Shown: positions 1 to 6,098 of the stretch, one piece after another | Position numbering within the stretch: position 1 is the stretch's first letter | Layout of the letters: each line of letters begins with the position of its first letter | DNA from: a virus | Strand: one strand, 5' to 3' | DNA: 20,889 bases | IMG/VR virus record: IMGVR_UViG_3300048800_000179 | Location: 1-20,889 of that record | Program-made: the position numbers and the translations under genes | The notes under the pieces: generated by a model | The model's database searches: none | Seen by the model: only the letters and a program-made list of their open reading frames with translations | Told to the model about the DNA's origin: nothing

Positions 1-75
1 TTAGCATTTGCTAGGTGATATGTGCATCTCGCGTTGACAGTTGTCTACGCTTCGTGAGAGCATTTTCCATCGGAT

Positions 76-591
76 ATGACGAAGGAAATCCAGCTCACCC
101 GAGGCAAGGTAGCCATTGTCGACGACGAGGACTTCGAGACACTTTCGGTGGTTAAGTGGTACGCGCGTCAGGACGGCCGCACATGCTACGCCGAACGGAA
201 CTTGCACCTTCCAGATGGACGATGGACGACCGAGAAGATGCATCGTCTTGTGCTCGCGCGAAAGATCGGGCGCGATATCTCCCATGGCATGGAGTGTGAC
301 CACGACGATGGGAATGGACTCAACAATCAGCGCGAAAACTTGTTCGAGGTCACGAAGGCGCAGAACCTTCGTAATCGCCATCGGCGCGTGGCGAACCCAT
401 CAAGCCGGTATCTTGGTGTGTGTTGGTGCAAGCGCTATGAGAAGTGGCTGACACAAATCCAAGTGAATGGCAAGTGCATAAACCTTGGATGCCACCCCAC
501 CGAGCTCGAAGCTGCCATGATCCGCGAAGCCTACATCGCCACGCATCCTGAGCTAAACGCAAAATCAAACTTCCCAGAGGATCCTAGATGA
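76..591 (+). CDS. HNH endonuclease with C-terminal AP2 DNA-binding domain (homing-endonuclease-like)
   Basis: 171 residues. The N-terminus (residues 1-30) has the 'ltrGkvAiVDDeDfe' pattern typical of phage HNH/AP2 endonucleases. An HNH_3-type core spans about residues 56-101, with a CDHDDGNGLNNQRENL stretch carrying the catalytic His and Asn candidates. An AP2-like domain spans about 111-152 (SRYLGVCWCKRYEKW, then INLGCH). Proteins of this build are known in phages as free-standing homing endonucleases that cut DNA and spread their own gene. The start is the first ATG that keeps the conserved N-terminus; its Shine-Dalgarno is weak. A TTGACA at 33-38 could be a -35 box, but no good -10 follows. 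It opposes the large minus-strand operon and its stop overlaps the start of the next plus gene (ATGA at 588-591). The family call is firm; homing activity is inferred. Confidence 0.9.
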   Translation: MTKEIQLTRGKVAIVDDEDFETLSVVKWYARQDGRTCYAERNLHLPDGRWTTEKMHRLVLARKIGRDISHGMECDHDDGNGLNNQRENLFEVTKAQNLRNRHRRVANPSSRYLGVCWCKRYEKWLTQIQVNGKCINLGCHPTELEAAMIREAYIATHPELNAKSNFPEDPR

Positions 592-1022
592 AAGTTCTCG
601 CCATCTCACGCGAAGCTCACGCCCCGGCCGCCGTTGTTCGCGCCGCCCGCCTACTCGAGCGGTTCGAAGTCAAACAACTGATGGCCGCCACGCCGTTACG
701 GGACTCGTGCCTGTCAGGGCCGGCTCGACTGCTGGACGCGATTCGGGAATGGCGGCAGTTCTTCGATGCGCCGAAGATTCGCAAGCGCCGGCCGCGGAAG
801 ATGTCCCGCTGTCAATTCGACGAGGCCGTGGCCGCGCTAGCGAAGAGCCACGTCCGCCCGGTCGATGGCCAGTACGCGGTCCCCGTTCACCCTGACAACG
901 TGCACCCGTTGCTGCGCATCCTGGGCAAGGGTCAGCGGAAGAACAGCGTTCGCAACCGCTCCGACCGCTCCCCGCGCAAGGTCTCGGCGCCACGGGTGGC
1001 GAAGCGGCGGATGCCTGGGTGA
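588..1022 (+). CDS. Hypothetical basic protein coupled to the HNH/AP2 gene
   Basis: 144 residues, not recognised. The start overlaps the upstream stop as ATGA, and an AGAGG Shine-Dalgarno lies seven bases before it, so translation is probably coupled to the HNH/AP2 gene. The N-terminal half is Ala/Arg-rich and probably helical (residues 10-60). A basic patch (KIRKRRPRK) lies around 63-71, and the C-terminal 35 residues are strongly basic, which would suit nucleic-acid binding. Third-position GC is high throughout. The last 91 bases overlap the end of a convergent minus-strand ORF, so one of the two tails may be shorter in reality. Confidence 0.6.
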   Translation: MKVLAISREAHAPAAVVRAARLLERFEVKQLMAATPLRDSCLSGPARLLDAIREWRQFFDAPKIRKRRPRKMSRCQFDEAVAALAKSHVRPVDGQYAVPVHPDNVHPLLRILGKGQRKNSVRNRSDRSPRKVSAPRVAKRRMPG

Positions 1023-1132
1023 ATCTCCTCAAACGTGATGCTCTCGAAGGGCGGGCGCCTGCGCACCGTCGTGTGCCACGCCGATGTCGATGGGAGTGGG
1101 CGCCAGGTCCAGACCTGATAGCCGTACTTCAC
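932..1132 (-). CDS. Small hypothetical protein at the end of the head operon
   Basis: 66 residues, starting at GTG 1132 in a GTGA overlap with the stop of the MuF-like gene. This is the same coupling used at many junctions of this operon. The sequence starts VKYGYQVWTWRPLP, contains HTTVRRRPPFESITFEEIHPG, and ends basic. It is not recognised. Codon third positions are GC-rich, as in neighbouring real genes. Its last 91 bases run antisense to the end of the plus-strand gene 588-1022. It could also be read as a C-terminal extension of the MuF protein lost to a stop codon, but the MuF protein already ends in a family-typical tail. Confidence 0.5.
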   Translation of the reverse strand: MKYGYQVWTWRPLPSTSAWHTTVRRRPPFESITFEEIHPGIRRFATRGAETLRGERSERLRTLFFR

Positions 1133-2064
1133 GCCGGGATCCTTCGCCCGCCCTTGTACCGCCAGCCCGGCGTTCCCCACTTCGGCGACCAGGGCATCAC
1201 CGTCTCCCTGCCATTCGGGCGGCACGGCGGCACGGCCCAAGACTGGCCCACCAGCGCAGGTGGAACGATCGTGTTCCCTTTCACATCTGGAAACGGCGCC
1301 GTCGCCGGCATGGTGAACACGCCGCCTGGGTCGGTCACCTGGCCATGAATGGCGATACTGTCTACTGAGGTTCTTTCGTCGAGGGGGCGACCATCGGGCG
1401 CGCAGAATTCGACCCACTGCTGGAGCAGGCCCGGGTCTTCCTTCGCGATGTCCTTGATCCCATCGGAGTGGGTGACGTTCGCGGCGTAGCATGACTCTGT
1501 CCTCGCGATGCGCTCGGCCTGCCAGAACTCGCCCTTCACGGTGCTGTGCACCCGCGTGATCACCCCGTCGAGCGTCTCGCCCGAGGCCAGCGAAACGGCC
1601 ATCTGCTCCTGCACGCTGTCGATCACATTCACCCCGTACCGCTTGATGCTGGTCTCGTGCTGGCGCAACAGCGAGCTGCGGCTCTTATCTATTACGCCGG
1701 CAAAGCGCGCGGCCTCCTCAATGGGCAGCACGGGTGCGTGCCCGGTGAAGTGGTTCTCGAGCTTCTTGTAATCCCTCACGAGGCCGTGCAGCGATTCCAC
1801 CTGCGCCTCACGGGTGGCGGTGTTGAGCTCGCCGATCATCTGGTCGTCGATGTAGATCTGCCCGGCCTTGAGCTGCGCGAGGGCCATGTGGAGGTGATGG
1901 GCCGTAAAGCTGCTGGATCCCTTGCCGAGGCGTTCGAGCTTGGCTAGCACCTCGGCCGTGGCCTTCACGTACACAGACTTGAGCCGCTCGACGGCGCCCT
2001 TGTCGATGAGGCGGTCGAGCGTGCGCCGGTGGGCAGAAACGACTTGGTCATACAGGGACGGCAC
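1129..2064 (-). CDS. Phage MuF-like minor head / head morphogenesis protein
   Basis: 311 residues. MuF-type proteins sit inside or on the procapsid near the portal and take part in head assembly or are ejected with the DNA. The middle (about residues 180-200) carries ERIARTESCYAANVTHSDGI, the typical 'RxARTE...A' MuF pattern. The C-terminus has family-like VFTMPATAPFPD, SWAVPPCRPNGRE and PWSPKWGTPGW motifs and ends GRRIPA. The frame is open upstream to 2325, but that part is low-complexity Arg/Ser-rich shadow of the next gene. I therefore place the start at GTG 2064, which has GAGG six bases before it and overlaps the upstream gene by 17 bases. In many phages this gene directly follows the portal; here eleven genes separate them. 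Confidence 0.85.
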   Translation of the reverse strand: MPSLYDQVVSAHRRTLDRLIDKGAVERLKSVYVKATAEVLAKLERLGKGSSSFTAHHLHMALAQLKAGQIYIDDQMIGELNTATREAQVESLHGLVRDYKKLENHFTGHAPVLPIEEAARFAGVIDKSRSSLLRQHETSIKRYGVNVIDSVQEQMAVSLASGETLDGVITRVHSTVKGEFWQAERIARTESCYAANVTHSDGIKDIAKEDPGLLQQWVEFCAPDGRPLDERTSVDSIAIHGQVTDPGGVFTMPATAPFPDVKGNTIVPPALVGQSWAVPPCRPNGRETVMPWSPKWGTPGWRYKGGRRIPA

Positions 2065-2251
2065 CGGCGTCCTCGACTTCCACCAGCAGGACGGTCTCGT
2101 ACTTCTCGCGCGTGCGTGGCACCCAGTACCTCCTGAGCCTCTCCGCTTCGATGTCAGCCGCCTCCGTGGTAGCGAACAGCATCTTGCTCTGGCTGAACGT
2201 GTCCACCTCGCCCTGCCCGCGCACCGCTGGTCTGTAGAAGATTCGCGCCAT
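2048..2251 (-). CDS. Small hypothetical protein upstream of MuF
   Basis: 67 residues, not recognised. It begins MARIFYRPAVRGQGEVDTFS, has a mid-region rich in Glu/Arg (residues 30-50), and ends in acidic VEVEDAGAVPV. The pattern suggests a small alpha/beta fold with no membrane segment or metal site. It starts three bases after the stop of the gene before it and overlaps the MuF start by 17 bases. This frame, not the longer overlapping one, has normal amino-acid composition, which is why the MuF start was moved downstream. Confidence 0.75.
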   Translation of the reverse strand: MARIFYRPAVRGQGEVDTFSQSKMLFATTEAADIEAERLRRYWVPRTREKYETVLLVEVEDAGAVPV

Positions 2252-2254
2252 GAT

Positions 2255-2509
2255 TCAGTGCAGGTGATAGTTGAAAACGGTGTCCGGCTTGCCCTTCTCG
2301 TAGGGCGGGTCTCGGTAGTTGACATTCGTGGTCTGGCGCACCTGAATGGTCAGCCTCCTGCGCAGCCAGCGGTCGCCGAGAACTGGGATGCGCTCGAACC
2401 ATCGGCGGTGGATGCCTCGCTCAATCGCGATTATCGTCAGCGCATGCCCGGTTGCTCGTTTGGGCGGTGGGATCGAGATCGTGCAGTCCTTGAAGGTGTA
2501 GACCCGCAT
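2255..2509 (-). CDS. Hypothetical protein, 84 residues
   Basis: Starts at ATG 2509 in an ATGA overlap with the preceding gene, with AGGGA six bases upstream. A longer frame extends to 2620 but has shadow-like composition. The protein begins MRVYTFKDCTISIPPPKRAT and has a possible beta-rich core. Residues 35-60 are basic and aromatic (RRWFERIPVLGDRWLRRR), and the C-terminus ends VFNYHLH. No family is recognised. The beta pattern would suit a small structural or adaptor protein, but that is only a guess from position. Confidence 0.75.
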   Translation of the reverse strand: MRVYTFKDCTISIPPPKRATGHALTIIAIERGIHRRWFERIPVLGDRWLRRRLTIQVRQTTNVNYRDPPYEKGKPDTVFNYHLH

Positions 2510-2652
2510 CACTTTCCCTTTCCGACCGAGGCCTGCCTCGCCTTGATGGCGCGCTCCTGGGCGACGGCCGCCTCCTTGGTTGTGACCTTGCCGAGAGGGC
2601 GCTTGCCGTCGGAGGTCCACAGTTGGAACTTGGAGCCGACCTTCTTGATCAC
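2509..2652 (-). CDS. Tiny hypothetical phage protein (47 residues)
   Basis: Starts at GTG 2652 in a GTGA overlap with the gene before and ends in an ATGA overlap with the gene after. The sequence begins VIKKVGSKFQLWTSDGKRPL, followed by LGKVTTKEAAVAQERAIKA. This resembles short phage proteins with a strand-strand ('k...f.lws.dGkk.LG') then helix ('t.eeA..qe.ai') plan that sit between head genes in many siphophages. The likeness is by eye and no function is known to me. It is too short to find unless the GTG start is accepted. Confidence 0.75.
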   Translation of the reverse strand: MIKKVGSKFQLWTSDGKRPLGKVTTKEAAVAQERAIKARQASVGKGK

Positions 2653-2987
2653 TTCTTGTGCCCCTTGCGCTCGACAGGATCCGCTGGCGCCCGCTGTAGA
2701 ACCTTGATTCGCTGGATCATTCCGCGCGGAATTGAGATGGCGTCGCCGTGGTGGTTCTGAACGGAAAGCGACGCTGCGATGCTGATGTGGCCCGGCGCCC
2801 TCCGCAAGAGAAACCCCGTGGTTGAGCAAAGGCTGAGGCCGGGTTCGTGATCGTTGTCTTCCCACTTGCTCATCGAAGTCGCATCCTTCCAGTCCACTTG
2901 GACAATGGAACTGCGACGAATGTCCTTGTCGTAGGCCCCAGCGCGCGGCCAGAGAAAGCGTTCAGTCCTGCGCTTGCGCTTTCTCAT
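2649..2987 (-). CDS. Hypothetical protein, 112 residues
   Basis: Starts at ATG 2987 in an ATGA overlap with the gene before. The in-frame extension to 3044 is shadow of that gene. The N-terminus is very basic (MRKRKRRTERFLWPR) and is followed by an acidic segment around SMSKWEDNDHEPG. The middle is alternating hydrophobic (GHISIAASLSVQNHHGDAISI) and probably beta, and the tail is basic (ERKGHKK). No family, signal peptide or metal site is seen. The basic ends could bind nucleic acid, but there is no direct support. Confidence 0.7.
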   Translation of the reverse strand: MRKRKRRTERFLWPRAGAYDKDIRRSSIVQVDWKDATSMSKWEDNDHEPGLSLCSTTGFLLRRAPGHISIAASLSVQNHHGDAISIPRGMIQRIKVLQRAPADPVERKGHKK

Positions 2988-3337
2988 GCCAGCAGTCCTT
3001 CCTGCAGCGGAGCGCTCCCAGGATGGGGCCACGTCCTGACCCACTCGCGCAACTGCTCAACGATTTGCTTCTCGTGCGCCTGGAAGAACTCGGCCACATT
3101 CTCGCGTGTGGCTGGCACGAACTGGATGGTCGAGTGTGACGCCCAGAGCACGCAGTTCTTGATGGCCTCGCGGACCTCTGGCTGGATGTCTCCCGGCAGC
3201 TTGTCCACGTCATTTCTGGAAGCGAGGACCCACTCTTCTGTCAGGCCTGGCACGGCGATGGTTGCCGGCTCCCATACTGGGAGGATGTAGCAGGCGCTCC
3301 CCGTTTCGACGATGCAGACACCACCGAGCGGCTTCAT
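2984..3337 (-). CDS. Hypothetical protein, 117 residues
   Basis: Starts at ATG 3337 in an ATGA overlap with the HNH gene and ends in an ATGA overlap with the next gene. The N-terminal third is hydrophobic with beta character (GGVCIVETGSACYILPVWEP). The rest is helical and rich in Glu/Val, including ATRENVAEFFQAHEKQIVEQ near residues 75-95. No known domain is recognised. Its coupling on both sides means it is made together with the HNH nuclease and the structural genes. Confidence 0.75.
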   Translation of the reverse strand: MKPLGGVCIVETGSACYILPVWEPATIAVPGLTEEWVLASRNDVDKLPGDIQPEVREAIKNCVLWASHSTIQFVPATRENVAEFFQAHEKQIVEQLREWVRTWPHPGSAPLQEGLLA

Positions 3338-3795
3338 TCGTCGCCTCGCATGGGCTCTGGCTTCTCGCCGTCGTCGATTTCTCTTTCACGGTTGTGCACC
3401 TGATCGTGGCATTTCGCGCAGAGCACGTGGAGCGCATCGATCTTGCTGACGTGACCGAGCTTGATCCCGCGCTTCAAGTCCTTGCGGTTTCGCGCGCCCT
3501 TGTCCTCGGCGATCTCCTTTGGGTGACCCGATATGTGATCGAGATCCAAATCCTTCTTCGGCGTCGGACAGTCCTCATTCGAGCAGCGCCACTTGTACTT
3601 GCGGAACACGCCGAGGGCCAGGGATGGTCGCAGTCCGCCTTCGCCGTCGCTCTTCAGCGTGGAGCCAGCCGCCTTGGCCTCGCGCCGGATCTTCTTCAGC
3701 GCCAGCCGCTCTTGGGCGTTCCACTTGGGCCTGTCCTCGTGCTCCTGCTGGGGCTGCTGTTTGGACTTGGCGTAGTTGGCTGCTGCTTTTCCCAT
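3334..3795 (-). CDS. Phage HNH endonuclease
   Basis: 153 residues. HNH nucleases coded near phage terminase genes are known to help genome packaging, probably by nicking or cutting DNA with the terminase. A zinc site is visible as C71/C76 (CSNEDC) with C126/C129 (LCAKCH). The catalytic DH pair lies in DLDLDH (residues 82-87), and the end of the HNH fold is HDQVH (130-134). A Lys/Arg-rich helix (residues 25-45) precedes the core. The start ATG 3795 follows an AAAGGAG site made by the stop region of the previous gene. It lies away from terS-terL, among small genes between portal and MuF, so a packaging role is inferred only. Confidence 0.9.
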   Translation of the reverse strand: MGKAAANYAKSKQQPQQEHEDRPKWNAQERLALKKIRREAKAAGSTLKSDGEGGLRPSLALGVFRKYKWRCSNEDCPTPKKDLDLDHISGHPKEIAEDKGARNRKDLKRGIKLGHVSKIDALHVLCAKCHDQVHNREREIDDGEKPEPMRGDE

Positions 3796-3804
3796 AGGGA
3801 CAGT

Positions 3805-4167
3805 TTACTCCTTTGAGGCGGGTCCGATGTCGGCTGTGATCGTTATCCAACTAACGGGGCGGATCATCTCCGCGGAGGCCGAGGCTACCCATGCCACGTC
3901 GAGTTCGCCTAGCTTTAGGGGCTTGATCCCTGCCATGAGGGCTTCGCCTGGAAACGGTGGTTCCCATTGCAAGGAAATCTGAATGGACGCCTTGGCGTGC
4001 TCGTGTGCCATGTACCACGCCTGCGCGCCGATGTGTGACCGAGCCTGATGCAGGTACTTTCGCGCACGCTGGTCTCGGCGCTGGGATTCGGCTCCGCCAA
4101 TGCACCTGCCGGCCAGCGCGACCATTTCGCGTGCCCAGTCCTCGTTGCCTAGAAGCTTCCCCCTCAC
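3805..4167 (-). CDS. Hypothetical protein, 120 residues
   Basis: Starts at GTG 4167 in a GTGA overlap with the lipoprotein-like gene. The frame stays open to 5247, but the extra part is Arg/Pro/Ser-rich shadow. The N-terminal half is helical and basic (SQRRDQRARKYLHQARSHIG), with Trp/His around AWYMAHEHAKAS. The second half is hydrophobic beta-like (LKLGELDVAWVASASAEMIR and SWITITADIG). No family is recognised. Its stop supplies the Shine-Dalgarno for the HNH gene nine bases downstream. Confidence 0.75.
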   Translation of the reverse strand: MRGKLLGNEDWAREMVALAGRCIGGAESQRRDQRARKYLHQARSHIGAQAWYMAHEHAKASIQISLQWEPPFPGEALMAGIKPLKLGELDVAWVASASAEMIRPVSWITITADIGPASKE

Positions 4168-4889
4168 GGCGTCCCCGTAATCTGCGCCGCCGCCACGTCC
4201 TCGCAGACCAGACCGATGTTCCATCCGTCCTTGGAGCGGTCGTTCGTGGTGAGGCACGCCCGGTACAGAATCACGCCACGCTGGGGCTGGACCATGCCCA
4301 CCGCCACGTGCCCGCTCGCCGGGCCAGCCATGCTTCCAGGGATGTTCGCGTAGTCCCCAACGTAGATGACGACCGAGCGGCCGGCGATGTCCTCGACTGT
4401 CTCCACGCGGAAGTACACGCGGCCGTTGGAGACTGGGAAGCTGGTGGCCTCGCCGATGAGAGTGAGGCCGTCGGGTGCGATGTCGGCCCCTGCGGTGAGG
4501 AGGTTCTTCCAGACTTCCGCCGGCTGCGCGTCGATGCCCGGCACCGGCGGAATGACGTCCACGCCCGCCGGCCCGCGCCGCGGTGGCGTTGGCTCGCCCG
4601 AGTCCACGCCCGCCAGGCCAATGCCAGCGCCATCGGTAGAGCACCCCGACATGCCCCAGAGCAGGCAGACCAGAGCCAGGCAGCAAGCGAGTTTGTCTCG
4701 TCGGTCCATGGTGTCCTCCGTCCCTAGTATGGAACAGGCAGCGCTCCGGCCGCCGTCCTGGGTGCGCAGCTCGGGATGCTTCGCGAGGAGCTTCATGCAG
4801 GCCGGGCAGGTCCGCAGCAGGTAGGCCGGTGAGGTGCACTTCCCCGCCTCGTGCTGTGGGCACGGCCCTATCTTCGTCCGCCTGGTCAC
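4164..4889 (-). CDS. Putative lipoprotein with in-frame N-terminal cysteine-rich extension
   Basis: 241 residues if read from ATG 4889, which overlaps the previous stop as ATGA. Residues 1-60 form a small cysteine-rich stretch (CPQHEAGKC, then CPAC) that could bind zinc. Residue 61 is a second ATG (4709) with a strong GGAGG five to six bases before it. From there the protein starts MDRRDKLACCLALVCLLWGM followed by SGC, a lipoprotein-type signal peptide with a slightly atypical lipobox (MSGC). The mature part has a Pro-rich linker, then a beta-rich domain with IAGRSVVIYVGDYANIPG. Two products are possible: a cytoplasmic fusion and a membrane-anchored lipoprotein. Phage lipoproteins are often exclusion or lysis factors; which, if any, applies here is unknown. 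Confidence 0.75.
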   Translation of the reverse strand: MTRRTKIGPCPQHEAGKCTSPAYLLRTCPACMKLLAKHPELRTQDGGRSAACSILGTEDTMDRRDKLACCLALVCLLWGMSGCSTDGAGIGLAGVDSGEPTPPRRGPAGVDVIPPVPGIDAQPAEVWKNLLTAGADIAPDGLTLIGEATSFPVSNGRVYFRVETVEDIAGRSVVIYVGDYANIPGSMAGPASGHVAVGMVQPQRGVILYRACLTTNDRSKDGWNIGLVCEDVAAAQITGTP

Positions 4890-5302
4890 CGTGGCACCTG
4901 CGAGAAGACCTTATCCACCTCGGGCCCGGTTCGAATCTCGGCCACGACGTAGCTGGGCTTGTGGGCGGCGAACTTCTCCATGTCCTTGCGGCAGAGTCCA
5001 CAGAAGTAGAGCACCGGCAGGGCCACGAAGTTGCGAGCCTCGCCGTTGACGTTGAACTGCACGTAGGGAATGCGCCCGCCGCACTCGGTGGCGTACTGGA
5101 GGGCGAGCCGTGGGTGGTCCTTCTGGAAGTCCGCCGCGGGCGAGAACATGTTGATTGTTCCGATTGCCGGGGCGGTCCTGCAGTGCAGGCAGAACTTGCC
5201 GGGCAGCACCGTCTGCCGCCAGAGTTCTTTCGCGGTGATGCGGCCACCGAAGGCCTTCTTGGTGAAGGCGGGATCTATTTTCGAGCGTGATGCGCGTCCC
5301 AT
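4886..5302 (-). CDS. Hypothetical zinc-ribbon protein
   Basis: 138 residues. Two CxxC knuckles, CLHC (about residues 38-41) and CGLC (about 100-103), are spaced as in a zinc ribbon with a long insert. The insert holds hydrophobic beta segments (GRIPYVQFNVNGEARNFVAL). The C-terminus is Lys/Val-rich. The start ATG 5302 has GGAGG upstream, formed by the end of the preceding gene. The gene ends in an ATGA overlap with the lipoprotein-like gene. No named family is recognised. Small zinc ribbons are common in phage operons and often bind nucleic acid or a protein partner. Confidence 0.8.
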   Translation of the reverse strand: MGRASRSKIDPAFTKKAFGGRITAKELWRQTVLPGKFCLHCRTAPAIGTINMFSPAADFQKDHPRLALQYATECGGRIPYVQFNVNGEARNFVALPVLYFCGLCRKDMEKFAAHKPSYVVAEIRTGPEVDKVFSQVPR

Positions 5303-5305
5303 GGC

Positions 5306-6052
5306 CTACGCCTCCCTTCCCAGCACGTCTGGGTGCTGCTGCTTGGCCGCTGCGATCTTGGCCTTCAGGCGTTCGATGCGGTGGCGGGTGGGGGCCGTGG
5401 AGTCGAGGATGCGGTCGGAGGCTGTGCGGAGGTCGTTCAGGATGGTTTCTTGGGCCTGTCGCATAGCCTCGGAGTTGCACAATCCATCGGCGGCCTTCTC
5501 CACGTATGCCTTCTGCACTTCGATCGAGGCCAGTAGTTCGGCAAGGCGCTCGTTGAGTTGGCCGAGGGTTCCGAGTTGGGCAACGCGCAGATCGTCCGCC
5601 GCCTGCACCGCTTCAGTCGCTGAGGCTAGGTTCCGCTCTGCCTGTGCAATCCCCGCATCGTGCCCCTGGATCCGCTCGACCACCTCGGCTTCGAGCTTCG
5701 CCACGATGGCCTCAAGGTTGGCGATCTTCTTGGTCACGCGCTCCCGCTCCAGGTCAGCGTTCTTCTTGACCTTCACGAACGAGGTGGACGGCGTCTCGCC
5801 TGCCAGCTTGCGCCTCATGAGCCGGATGGCGCAGCCGCAGACGCGCTCGCTGATGGGAGCGTCCTTCTGGCCGTTGGCGAAGAAGCGCTGCCATCCGCTG
5901 CCCATGCAGTATCGGCAGTCCTTGTCCGCCATGGCGAGAACTTCGGCGAGGGGCACCAGCATGCCCTTGCCATTCAGATCGAACATCTTGGGTGGCGCCG
6001 GCGGTTCGCTGGGCAGCATTGCTGGGGTTTCGGATCGGGTCTCGGTCTCCAT
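5306..6052 (-). CDS. Coiled-coil protein with N-terminal DnaJ-like zinc knuckle
   Basis: 248 residues from ATG 6052, chosen because GGAGG lies six bases upstream; another in-frame ATG at 6064 would add four residues. After a Pro-rich leader, residues 40-80 hold CRYCMGSGW and later VCGCA, resembling half of a DnaJ CxxCxGxG zinc domain. The rest is a long helix-forming region from about residue 95, with heptad-like repeats (LERERVTKKIANLEAIVAKL, later LNERLAELLASIEVQ) indicating a coiled coil. It lies between the HAD-peptidase fusion and a zinc-ribbon protein. By position it could be a scaffold-like or head-associated protein, but the zinc knuckle is unusual for a scaffold. The function is not known. 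Confidence 0.8.
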   Translation of the reverse strand: METETRSETPAMLPSEPPAPPKMFDLNGKGMLVPLAEVLAMADKDCRYCMGSGWQRFFANGQKDAPISERVCGCAIRLMRRKLAGETPSTSFVKVKKNADLERERVTKKIANLEAIVAKLEAEVVERIQGHDAGIAQAERNLASATEAVQAADDLRVAQLGTLGQLNERLAELLASIEVQKAYVEKAADGLCNSEAMRQAQETILNDLRTASDRILDSTAPTRHRIERLKAKIAAAKQQHPDVLGREA

Positions 6053-6066
6053 GGTGGCCTCCATGA

Positions 6067-6098
6067 TTGGTTATTGCGCGTTCGGCGCTGGATTCGTC
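6067..6098. repeat. Copy 1 of dispersed ~32-bp repeat
   Basis: A 14-base block at 6067-6080 and an 8-base block at 6091-6098 are repeated exactly, at the same spacing, at 18105-18136. Here the repeat codes for the last residues of the HAD-peptidase protein (TNPAPNAQ, stop) and the few bases after it. Confidence 0.6.

Noticed and set aside
1023-1128. Bidirectional terminator between the convergent genes
   Set aside because: No stable stem followed by a T-run on either strand was found, and the minus-strand 66-residue frame runs through here.
2065-2325. N-terminal extension of the MuF-like protein
   Set aside because: Composition is shadow-like and overlaps a well-formed 67-residue gene. GTG 2064 with GAGG is a better start.
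4167-5247. Long upstream extension of the 120-residue gene at 3805-4167
   Set aside because: The extra part is Arg/Pro/Ser-rich shadow of three real genes, and a GTGA junction gives a natural start at 4167.
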